Of a DNA stretch of 64,000 nucleotides, positions 24,095 to 34,505 are shown piece after piece. A model generated the notes under the pieces. The model saw nothing but the letters and a program-made list of their open reading frames with translations, was not told where the DNA came from and did no database searches. Numbering within the stretch: the stretch's first letter is position 1; every line of letters begins with the position of its first letter. The position numbers and the translations under genes were made by a program. The DNA comes from Blastobasis lacticolella (lineage: Eukaryota > Arthropoda > Insecta > Lepidoptera > Blastobasidae): the NCBI GenBank assembly GCA_905147135.1, contig LR990045.1, positions 15,786,173-15,850,172 of the forward strand, given 5' to 3'.

Positions 24095-24310
24095 TGCCGA
24101 TTGACTTCTTCTTCTTGATCGTTGCCTCACTGCTGAGGATCGTGTCATCATCGGAGTTTGTCAACTGCATGTCTCATCGGTTTCGATCAGTCGCCTGATG
24201 TAATACGACGTTGACGAATGTATTGTTATGATATTTGGTCCACCCATCTCTTCGGACTTCGGCCTCTGGGTCTCTTGCCTTCGACTTTTCCCATCACCAT
24301 AAGTCGTTAC
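24095..24310 (-). mobile_element. Possible LINE 3' fragment inside the LTR element
   Basis: Minus-strand residues such as GKSRRQETQRPKSEEMGGPN, with the tract TTGATCGTTGCCTCACTGCT on +, resemble a repeated 3' region of moth LINEs. No second copy is in this window, so support is weak. Confidence 0.35.
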
Positions 24311-26097
24311 AGATTGCTGATAAAGTAAATATTTGATAATACAGTAGATAAAACAGTGTGGCAGGGATGCCGTAACAGTAAGTTTGTGGAACAATTAGCT
24401 GGTGTACTTTAGGATGTTGTCTTAGAGATAGGATAGGCTTCGAATGTGCAAAATTTCAATAATGACCCAGTACAGATCTCCGCGATTTCTATGCGAGCGG
24501 AACAACATGTCAACATGTATCGAAAAAAAATAGAGCAAAATTGATAGCGTGTTTGTTTACATTTAACCGGAGACATTCGAACGAAATTTTCCATATTTCA
24601 GTATAATGTTTATTATTGTGGTCGTAGTTTTCCAATGATATAGAAGATATCCGCGGCAACAATGGGATCACCCATATACATTTCAGAAAATTAAAAAAAG
24701 GGTAGTTTGGTTAGTAATTTAATTTTATGTTGGTGTCAAGTTATTAATCTAAAAATAAGTAAATACGAGTAAGTGAACCGATTGACGGTAGATAATTTCG
24801 AATTATGTTTTGAGTAACTAAAGATAAACCTGTGAATTAGTTCGACCGACCATTTGTACTATGTTAATGTGACTTAGTTTGACCTGGATAAAGACTTTGT
24901 TAGACGGATCTATCTAAGAAGCTAACTCAATATGTGACGACTATCGAGCCGACGTTTTTATAAGATTTATGTGATAGTTTTGTTTTCTCAAAATTTGTTG
25001 CATCATCGGAAGGAGGTGGTCGTGTTTTATCAATGATGGTGGGCTGATGGAGCCTATGGGAGAGTTTTATGGTTGCTTACCGGCCTGATGGAGGCTATGG
25101 GAGCGTGACTTTTATAGAAGGTAGTTGTTACAAGCTTTGTGAGAAAATGTTGAAAGTCCAGATATTTTGGTGATTGTTGAGAAGTCGGTTTTATAAATGA
25201 ACTTTAGCTTCGAGTACTGAAATTTCCTTGATTACCGATATTAAGTAACTTTTTCGAGTTCTGTTGTTGGACCAGTAAGATGAGGTAGTGTAAGCAATGG
25301 TGAGATTTTATATCCTTCTGCCAGTACAAGTTTAGTAGTACCTGAACTGTTGTTGAAGTCAAACATCCTGATTTATTTGGCTGACTTGGAGTGGCCTGGG
25401 AGTCATGTGTGTGACTCATTGGGCTGAGAGCCCCGAAAGTCTCGATGTTGTGGCTGTAGATGGCAAATTGAATGTTGTAATTTTTTTTAGAAGGCAGCTG
25501 GATATGGGACACCTTCATTATTACAAACATTGTTAAATCGTTTCAAAATGGGAGCTTGAACGTTACGTTAAGTCTAGATAGAGTATACTAGTTCGAACAG
25601 TTCAAATCGTTGACGATGATTATTACTTGTTTAGTTTTGGTGTTGTAACAGATGGACTGCTGTAACCCATGACTGGCGTATCAGATAGACAGGAGAGCTT
25701 CTTATTATTAAACTCCTGATTTAGTTTTGATATTGAGCAGTAGAGATAATGTTGTTTTTGTATCACCGTGAACAGTTGTTCGGGATTGTGACGATTACTT
25801 GCTGTGTAACTCGTAGACCGTAGCTGAGAGTCTATAGACAGCTATTAGTGAAGTAAAGCGTGTTAAAGTTACTACTTCATGATTTTAGCAATTTCATATT
25901 GAAAAGTATACTGTATAGTCTAACAGTAGATACCTACGCACAGGTTATATAAGCACGGCTACTACAGTGGTGCCCCTATATTATAGATGGAGGTATTACT
26001 AGAGTCTAAATGTACCTACTGGTTTGAAAAATGTGACGAATGAACAACACTGAGCTGATATGTTGGCAATGTTTATGAACTTCTATTTATTTGTCCC

Positions 26098-26520
26098 GCC
26101 TGTGTGGCTCCCGCCTGTGTGGCTCCCGCTTGTGTGGCTCCCGCCTGTGTGGCTCCCGCCTGTGTGGCTCCCGCCTGTGTGGCCCCCGCCTGAGTGGCTC
26201 CCGCCTGAGTGGCTCCCGCCTGTGTGGCTCCCGCCTGTGTGGCACCCGCCTGTGTGGCTCCCGCCTCTGTGGCACCCACCTGTGTGGCATTCCGCCTGTG
26301 TGGCATCCCGCCTGTGTGGCATCTCGCCTGTGTGGCATCCCGCCTGTGTGGCATCCCGCCTGTGTGGCATCCCGCCTGTTTGGCATTTCGCCTGTGTGAC
26401 ATAAAGTCTTGTGTGACATGTAGTCTGTGTGGCATTTAGCCTGTGAGGCATTCCGCCTGTATGGCATTTCGCCGGTGTGGTATTTTCCTGTGTGGCATTT
26501 CGCCTCTGTGCCATTTACCC
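26098..26520. repeat. Minisatellite of 15-bp then about 16-bp units
   Basis: Twelve near-perfect tandem units of TGTGTGGCTCCCGCC fill 26101-26280. They are followed by about 14 units of a 16-bp relative (TGTGTGGCATCCCGCC) that decay towards 26520, and a few more degenerate units appear at 26618-26675. Because the unit has 15 bases and lacks stop codons in several frames, it gives open frames on both strands (repeats of PPVWL, GATQA, HRREP). These frames are by-products, not genes. Confidence 0.92.
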
Positions 26521-27421
26521 TTATGTGACATCTTACCTGTATCGTGCTATGGCAGACGTGATACAGGATAAATAATTAATAGACTCATAGTTTGACGATT
26601 AGAGTGGCACTGACCAGAGTGACACCCAGTCTGTGTGGCACCTAGTCTGTGTGGTATTTCGCTTGTGTGCAGGTCCAGTTGCGTGCCGGCCCGGTTGCGT
26701 GGCTGCTCGCCAGATAGCGTTCGTCAGTGTGGTGGTTCACCTTTGTCATTTCTTCTGTATGGTAACATTACTCTTATTTTTAAAATTAGGATGGCGCTGA
26801 CGGATGACCAACAATCATATGGCATTTAATGAAGGAGTGTTTCGATCACACTCGAAGTAACATTGGGTCTTTTGCCGAGTACTGAAAATTTTATGTAGGT
26901 AGGTATGTCACATATTTGTAGTAAATCTAAGTACCTACAGTAATGGAGGTCGGGGACAGTACACGAGCTTTGTGATTGGATTTGTGATGTTTCGCACTCA
27001 ACAAGATCATCAAGGGGAAAACACTGGTGATGATGATAAAACCTTCATTTGTGGTAATTGTGATACGGTTCATAGTCTGGTGTCCTGTCACGCCTCTCAT
27101 AAACTGAAGCCGTAGCTGAATTTATGTCGGCAACTTAGAAAGAATAATTTGTGTACGAGATGATGTTGTTCTCTCAAGTCTCTCTCAATCTACGGAAGTT
27201 TAGTATGATAAATGATAATGTACGTATGTTTTATGTGTACACAAATAGCAATTACTTAAGTATTGGTGGGTGAAAGCAGTCGTGATAGATCCAATCACAT
27301 GATTCATAAGACTTACTTGGGTGATGTGTTGTGGTCAGAAGTGACCGAGCGAATATGGTACTGTGCTATGGTTTTCATGTTTCAGATAACACACGAGGAC
27401 GTGTGTATAGCAGGACGGCCG

Positions 27422-27864
27422 TGACGGATGCGGTCAATAGTACGGACTCATGACGAAGAAAACGGAAGTGGGAGTGCGCCCTCTGGTGGGGCGTGCTGAC
27501 AGAGTCTCGACGGCACGACTCGGGCGGAGTGGCGGCCATTCTTGGCGCGACCGCCGCCGAGGAGTGACGCGTCTTGAAACTGTCTCCACATTTCGTTTAT
27601 AGAAAGTGTTATTTACGTTTGAAAATAAAGTAATTTTAAAATCACCTTTGAAATAAGAAAGTTACTTACCTCATCTGCCTATATTGTGATACTGCTCTGA
27701 TTTCAAGTGAAATTATAAGTGATGTGCAAAAATGAAATGGAATAAATACAGTGGAGTAAATGTGAACCTTTTCTTTAATTTATCTGGACGAATACGATCT
27801 AATATTGATATCACCACCCTGATGACAATGATCCTGATACAACCCTTTCCTTCACGCGACGACA
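27422..27864. repeat. Right LTR, 443 bp
   Basis: Exact copy of the left LTR at an offset of 5100 bases. It is preceded by GCAGGACGGCCG rather than a clean purine tract. Confidence 0.9.
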
Positions 27865-28430
27865 TATATTATATTATAATATATAGGTATATAAAGCTAA
27901 TATAAATAGACATATTATTAAAACAAGCTATATAAAATACATAAATATATAAGTTATGGACTAGACAGGGAAAGATAATATTCCTTGACCCTCTTTTTAA
28001 ATATAGACAGTGACTGACTGTCACGCACATTATGTGGCAGTGAGTTCCATAGTCTCGCTGCATGGACAGTGAAGGAATAGGAGAAGAAATTGGAATGATG
28101 GATAGGGATGGATAACAATGATTTTACATTGGACCGACAAGGCTTGTCTTGGGCCCGGGAGAAGTGGATGGAGCGGCGGAGATATGAGGGAGCAGAGGGA
28201 TTGTTGAGGATATTGTAGAGCATAGAAAGGACATGAGCGTTCCTGCGATAACGAATCGGTAGCCACTTGAGCTGCGATCGATAAAGAGAGATATGATCAT
28301 ACTTCCGTAGACCAAAAATAAACCTTATGCAGACATTTTGCAAACGCTCAAGTTTGTTTAGTAGCTCTTCTGTGGCATCCAAATAGCAAGAGTCAGCGTA
28401 ATCTAGGATAGGGAGAAGGAGGATTTACTT
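27865..28430 (-). mobile_element. CR1/Jockey-like LINE C-terminal fragment and 3' UTR
   Basis: On the minus strand the frame runs from about 28427 to 27957. It starts with LPILDYADSCYLDATEELLN and includes LQNVCIRFIFGLRKYDHISL, then SQLKWLPIRYRR, and near the end FTVHAARLWNSLPHNVRDS followed by FKKRVKEYY. This is the region after the reverse transcriptase in CR1/Jockey-type LINEs. The copy is 5'-truncated at about 28427. The AT-rich 3' UTR abuts the right LTR of the 5.5 kb element. Confidence 0.82.
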
Positions 28431-28494
28431 CAAACATACATTTTTTATATAAATATACAAATGCGTGAAGTCACTCCATTACTTTATTTATTTA

Positions 28495-28560
28495 TATTAG
28501 ACTGAACCATCCCACTGCTGGGCAAAGGCCTCTCCCCTATTCATCCATACTTCGTTACTT
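28495..28560 (-). mobile_element. LINE 3' end scrap
   Basis: CCATCCCACTGCTGGGCAAA and GGCCTCTCCCCTATTCAT, read in reverse, form a widespread LINE 3' end (CAGTGGGATGG). Confidence 0.55.
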
Positions 28561-29029
28561 CGCCACTTTACTTACTAAAAGTATTTTTTTATTGATAAGA
28601 AGCCATTCTTTTCTTTTACAAATACAAATCTCCGAGGAAACGCTGTCCATCAACTTCATTTTACTTTCTATTGATGTAACAGCAAAAATGCTTTGACAAA
28701 ACATCTGTGGTCTGAATTTCATTGATCGCATTAGAGAAAGCAGGCGTATGTATGGGTCTTACCTCTCAGTTATTTGATGTTATGTGAATCTACAGTAACA
28801 ATTACATTTTATCGGTAGCTTCGTACAGATTGATGTTTTTCATCCCGAATTTAATCTCGTCATAGTTCATTATTTAAGTCTTTAAACTGTATCAAACAGA
28901 GAGAGTGATATCTATGCAAATAAAATATTAGGAAAAGGATTCAAATTACTGATTTCATGTACGAGTATCTGTTTGCGTTGAAAGTGGAAAACCGTGACGA
29001 GCATCTCGATCAAATCGGAGATTTTTTTA

Positions 29030-29310
29030 TATATCCGCCATCTCACCTGTTTGTAAGTGACAATGAGGTCGAAGCTGGAGCATGCCTGTCTAGGACTACC
29101 CTATATATCTGTATAAAACACAGTCGCTTCCCGCCGTCCATCCCTATGTATGTATCTATGTACGCTTAGATCTTTTAAACTACGCAACTAATTTTAATGC
29201 GGCTTTCAACAATAGATAAGAGTGATCTAGTATGAAGGTTTATAAGCAAGAAAAAAAGGATAGATAGGGGTAAAGTAGGTGTACGCGAACGAAGACGCGC
29301 CGGGTCCACT
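29030..29310. repeat. LINE tail scrap followed by a 200-bp interspersed repeat
   Basis: 29030-29100 (GCCATCTCACCTG, AAGTGACAATGAGGTCGAAG, GGAGCATGCCTGTCTAGGAC) matches the 3' end of the LINE at 6575-6640. From about 29105 to 29310 lies a repeat with GTCGCTTCCCGCCGTC, GTACGCTTAGATCTTTTAAA, TTTCAACAATAGATA and a CCGGGTCCACTAGTATAAT end. Other copies: 38565-38880, 40125-40335 and 42870-43065 (reverse). Confidence 0.7.
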
Positions 29311-30125
29311 AGTATAATAATATAACTGATTGGTAAAGTAAAGTAAACTGTATGAAGTAAATATCCTAATTAGAATGAGAAATCAGTGTAGATAGATATT
29401 GAAGACAAACGCTGCAAGCTTCGATTTCAAGTCTCTTTTATTTAGGTAACAGGACTGCATGCCGCAATTTAATTAACTTTCCATTGTAATAAAACACGGT
29501 CAGGCCTAATTGCCTAATGGTTTGTATGGCGAAGTTTAATTGAATTCATTATTTAGTTGAAAGGTCTACGCCATTCAAAAGTCAGTTTACCAGCAATGGA
29601 TCAGTGCAGGACTGCTGGTCGAAATCAAATACAAACTGTGGATCCAAATAAAGAACTTCTACTGGGCCATATTGAAAAGTTTCTGGAACTGGCCACGTAT
29701 AACAAAAAAAGTAAAAAAGCATACGGAGTTCGAAATCGGAACTCGCTGGGAACATGTTGGTTTTTAATTTGCGAGACTGTCATTAGTTTTTTCATGGGGG
29801 CGCGGGCGTGTCCTTTAGAAAATTGTGCTTCGCTCTTACAATGAATAAAACTCGTGATTTCGCTAAAATTTTTCTTTACAATTTCTGCTGAGAGTTGGCA
29901 GATAATTCTATTGGTATTTGATAATAAAGCCCCATATTGCATCTCACAAGGTACTCGTGGTTCAGAGAATTTAGACGCGGACATACACCTTTACCTTTAT
30001 GTAAAGGGCCGTCCACTGAGATTAATGAATGTGTTAGATAGGGTGTATAGAGTGTACAGATCTCGCGTGTGAATTTAAGTATTTAGAAGATATTAATGAT
30101 GGTGGTCTAGTATTTTATCGAAAAC
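29311..30125. other. Unassigned sequence with short open frames on both strands
   Basis: Open frames of 95 codons (+, 29557-29844) and 119 codons (-, 29625-29984) overlap. Neither has a recognisable domain, a splice context or a second copy in the window. I treat it as unassigned, possibly old mobile DNA. Confidence 0.3.
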
Positions 30126-30129
30126 TATG

Positions 30130-30700
30130 GGTGGAAAGCTTAATGAAATAAAAATAGGGCACATTAGTTAAATATAAATAGCTATTTATTCCAGACAGGA
30201 AAAGCATATTTAAACACACATATTGGATCAAATTAGATAAGTTATTATATCATAGGATAGGCAATCATAGCAAACAAAGTTACATGGGAAATATAACAAT
30301 ATATTCTGAACATAATAATACATGGCAAAATACAAAATCCCTAAAAATGGGACAATAGTATTACGTATGATTCAATCAATAACCGATTATATAGATGAAT
30401 AAACCTAATACAAAATATAAATCAACAATAAAACAATGCAAGTTTGTACTTAACTCTGTGCCGGGTCTGGAGCAACAAGGCCCTCCCAGTCTCTCGACTG
30501 GGTTTATATAACCAACATTCAAACGGAAGTTAGAAGCCGTTACATTTCAACCAATGACAGCACGTTATAATAATTCTAATTAACTATGAAATATTGTGCA
30601 AAGATAATAACCAAATTCATCGAAATAGTTCTTAAAACTATTTTAAATAATTATAAGATACATTAAATATTTGGAAACCAAACTTTTAGTTAATTAGTAC
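30130..30700 (-). repeat. Candidate solo LTR or promoter-bearing repeat
   Basis: On the minus strand there is GGTTATATAAACCC, followed by the self-complementary CCCAGTCGAGAGACTGGG and a GC-richer run to about 30455. An AT-rich section with AATAAATAGC follows near 30185. TATA, then a hairpin, then a poly(A) signal is the order in an LTR, but I find no convincing TG...CA ends or target duplication. Confidence 0.3.
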
Positions 30701-31499
30701 TGAATGTGCTCAAAGATTAAACATCGTTCAGGAGTTTCGTACATTCGTTCTGAAACGACTATAATTTTATTTGGCAATATTATTTATAATTAATTACGAT
30801 AGTTTTACTTTTAAATAACAATTAAAAATAGACTATAATACCATATAATATAACAAATGCAATATACGACAACTGACTAAAACTGTCAAATAAATTTCTT
30901 GTCAGCTAATTCGTACTGTATTAGGCATTGGAATGTGCCAAACAGTGTGTGATGTCGCGTAGCGCCCGCGTACTTGTGATTGTCCATATTAACAGGTCTT
31001 TTAACGTAAGCTCGTTTGTAATGGTTTTTACAAATATCTCAAAAAATATTAATAGTTAGGGATTTCGCTATAGTTTTCCAGTAAAATATAGCCAAATCTT
31101 GACGAATATGAATTGGAAACTGCGGAGATTTCGATTTCAGCACTTTTAGTAATAACTTCAAATCTGTAGCAAACAGGAAAAAATATCAAAAATTGTGTTA
31201 AATTGTGCACAAACGAACAAAGGATAGGGTCTATCGGTTCATACAATGTGTTCACCAAGATCCAGCCGGTACAAAGTGAATGAAAAACGGAAGTATGTAA
31301 AATACGGAACTCGAATCAGTTGAAAAAGAAATCTAAGTCTAGCCAATTCTTCACAATTATTTTTTGAAAACAATATTTTTAGCAAAACTGCAACACTCAC
31401 GCGACATTCATGCAACACTGGAACAAGCCGTAGAGTAAACGATGAAAGAAGAAACTCCTTCTACGCCCGGAGTAAGAAGTCTTTTTCGTCATAGCGAAG

Positions 31500-32420
31500 A
31501 GAAATCAATGAGGAAAGAAAAAACTCCTTTCCAGAGGAGAGGGCATTATGTTCAATAATGCGTGTAATGCTCTCGCTTTGAGAAAACACTGGTAATGCGG
31601 CGTGCCACGTGACATACCTTTTGATGTTACATAAAATAGCTGACGGATGTGCCCAACATCAACTAGCACAAGAACTAGATTTCCTTAGAATCATGGTATG
31701 TACAACACCTTGGTCGACCTCGCTTCGCCAACGGTATTAGGCACACATAACGAGTTTCCAACTCGTTGCGGTGCTAACGTTTGACTACCCTCAAATACGA
31801 AATGGTCACCCATCCAGCTCCCCTGCATTACTAGTATTGCTTAACCTTGGTTTTTACTACATAATAAAAAACTTATCTGACACAATGGCCAAAACTAGAA
31901 TTAAGCCTCGTCATTTTGAAATGTCATGCCAATGCCAACAACAGCGACGCTGTCACATGGTCTGACAAGTTTATGGCTCTGTAAGAAAACTCCTTTTAAG
32001 GGGCTCAACGGCAAAAATGCGTACAATGCGTGACACACACCTTTTGATACATAAAATGGCCGACGGATGTGGCCAAAAAGAAACTAAAATAATAATTACA
32101 ATTCCCCAGCATCATAATACATATTATTATGGCTAATTAACTCGCTCACAGTCTATCATCGCCATAGAAATTACAACCACAGGGCAGGTCTTCTTAACGG
32201 AGTATGGAGTTTCATTCGTCATTAGTGGCAGTGTATGACAAAGACAATGACATGCCTGTCATTGTCAATGTCCATACCTAGGATTTTGTACCTGTCTGTC
32301 TATGCAGTGCCACAAACTTAATCTTACCCAGTGACAGCGTCGCTGTTAATGGCATTGACATGACATTTCAAAATGGTGACACTTGGTTCCAGTTTTGGCC
32401 ACCGGGTCAGATAAGTTTGT
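31500..32420. repeat. Complex inverted and direct repeat element
   Basis: The arms 31868-31972 and 32311-32418 are inverted copies (cores: CATTTTGAAATGTCATG, CAGCGACGCTGTCAC). Outside the left arm, 31590-31660 and 32010-32080 share ACATAAAATGGCCGACGGAT-like blocks as diverged direct copies. No coding capacity; probably a non-autonomous DNA element with rearrangement. Confidence 0.65.
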
Positions 32421-34289
32421 GCATCCATAGCTCTTTTCGGGTGTGTTCATAATTTCATGCCAAGAATGCGTTCGTTTCATAGCAAATTAGTAATATTTTA
32501 AACATAAATATAAATAAATTGGCTGGCTAAAGAATTTAAATAATTACGAGAAGACATTACGTTTTATAAGCTTTATCCATTACAACTCTCATTATGCCGG
32601 CTGGTGGTCAGGAAAATTATGGACTGTCTCCTTTTTTAATTATTATTTTTTGATTTTTTCTCATTAGTTTTGTAGATAAGACATGGGTCTAGTCAATTTT
32701 CATTTACTTTCTGAAATACCGATCTAATGATTATTAAAAAATATATATTTGAGATTCTCACAATGAGACACGCACGTATCTGTATAATGTCATACAGTGC
32801 AGTTTACTAAAAAAAAACTTTTAAGTTTCTTATGTGCCTACCAAGAGTGACTCCATCTTCAAAATTAGTCTATTTAGGTTACGTTAAGATGTCCGAGAAG
32901 TTTAAGTCGCAGAAATTAATTTGTGTGCAAAATTTGAACTTAATAGATCCAGTAGTTTCGAAGAAAATTGTCTGTGACAGACGGACGAACGGACCCAAAC
33001 CACAAGTGATCCGTCCGACAAAGGTTACGTTTTTTATTCGGACGTACGAAACCTTCAAAAGTATTAGACTTTTGAGGATAGTCATTGAATACCTATAATA
33101 TTGTGACAGGTAGCGAAACCTGGATATTCTGAAATGTGTCACAATTTTGTTGAGTTGGGTTCCGTTGTTCGCAGGACACACGCGTGGTATCTTGTGATAT
33201 CCATACAGGTGGACGAAGTATTTTATTTTGAATGTCTTGGCATTCCAAATAAAACAGGGGAAATGAATACCTACTAACTTAGTATTACTAACCCGGGACA
33301 AGATTGAATGTGGAGGACATCACTGACGGATCTATTCTCAATGTTGGAGTCGCATGCCTCTTTGTAATACAAAGTCGTGGGATTCTGTACATTTCGTATT
33401 CCGATGCCTTTCTTAGAACGTGGATTTAGATTTGACACGGTTAATGAGACGCGTAGCATATTTGTAGCACATTCGTAGCAATGCTACGCCGCAGGTTTCT
33501 TTGTAATATTGAATTGTAGTATTTGATTTAGGGCCGATTGTTCAATTCTCAGATAAAACATATCAGTCTGAAAAGTTATTATGCAACTTAAATAAAATTG
33601 TATAATTACTTCACAATTGTAAAGGATTATAGTTTGTTTTAATTTGGCAGTGTATTACTTTATCGGGCAGATAAACTTTATCTGAGGATTGAAAAATCGG
33701 CCCATAGAGTAGTAGCCTGATTTCAATTATTTTCCATTATTGTCAGCCAACCTGCTTTATCAAATAAATATGGATAGGTACCTAAAGTTGCGAAGATAAG
33801 CATTTAAGCTTAGTGATAATTATTCAGTTCTGTTATCAATGACAAACAATAAAACCAGTGCGAGCTACATCACCCACACATAGTAGCACTAAAATATAAT
33901 ACTTTAATCCAAGCGACAGGTCTAACCGGTAGGGCTGTCGGTAAAATGAAACGGTTACACTACATTTTAAAAAATATTATGAAATTGGTGCTGTAGTCAC
34001 TGGCATAAAGGGCCCACTCATATATTGAAGGCAAGAATGTTCCGTAGTATTAAGCAGTTTGTGTTTTTTGCTTATATTAAGTTTGTTATTACTGTGCGTG
34101 CTGTATTGTTAATGTTAGCTATTATTAACTCACCGATAGCAAGCTGGATTCTGGTTACAATCTTAAGAAATTACACAGAATTCGCAAGTATTAAATACTC
34201 TTCCTTAACATCAATATAAGTAGTATATGCTTATCAAATAAGGACACATTAGGAACTATTAACCTTAGCGTTAAATCAGGTTTCTGCGG
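32421..34289. other. Intergenic; no gene seen
   Basis: Overlapping open frames around 32832-33459 on both strands have no recognisable domain. About 32880-32990 reads like a worn interspersed-repeat end (GATCCAGTAGTTTCGAAGAA, then GACAGACGGACGAACGG). Confidence 0.4.
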
Positions 34290-34505
34290 TGATATGGGAA
34301 CGGCGAAAGGAGTTGATCACCGCTAGAGGATATCTTTAGCCTAGCTTCTGGGTAGGCCTCCCACAAGGTAGATCGACGACCTGGTAAAGATCGCAGGTAC
34401 CAGCTGGATGCGAAAGGCACAGGACCGGACTTTTTAGAGATCTCTATGGCCTATGCCCAGCAGTGGACGTCTTTCAGCTGATATGATATGATGATGGGAC
34501 TACGG
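34290..34505 (+). mobile_element. RTE-like LINE 3' end
   Basis: It includes GATCGCAGGTACCAGCTGGA, GGACCGGACTTTTTAGAGAT and the 3' end GGCCTATGCCCAGCAGTGG followed by GCTGATATGATATGATGATG. Same family as 7805-8095 (minus) and 41745-42090. Confidence 0.75.

Larger units (their letters stand above)
22322..27864. mobile_element. LTR retrotransposon-like element without visible gag-pol (LARD-like), 5543 bp
   Basis: Two direct repeats of 443 bp (22322-22764 and 27422-27864) are identical at every base that I compared, start with TG and end with CA, and are bordered by TATA on both sides (22318-22321 and 27865-27868). That is the structure of an LTR element with a 4-bp target duplication, as in Ty3/Gypsy-type integration. 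The 4657-bp interior has no frame resembling gag, protease, reverse transcriptase or integrase. Its longest frames lie in a minisatellite at 26098-26520. I cannot identify a convincing tRNA primer-binding site or polypurine tract. Identity of the LTRs implies very recent insertion, so mobilisation in trans by an autonomous relative is the likely explanation. Confidence 0.85.

Noticed and set aside
26060..26514. Several overlapping long open frames on both strands (repeats of PPVWL, GATQA, HRREP)
   Set aside because: They arise because the minisatellite unit is 15 bases long without stops in several frames. There is no start context, domain or conservation beyond the repeat.
29557..29984. Possible small gene on + or -
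   Set aside because: Two overlapping frames on opposite strands, neither with a domain, signal peptide or splice context; left as unassigned.
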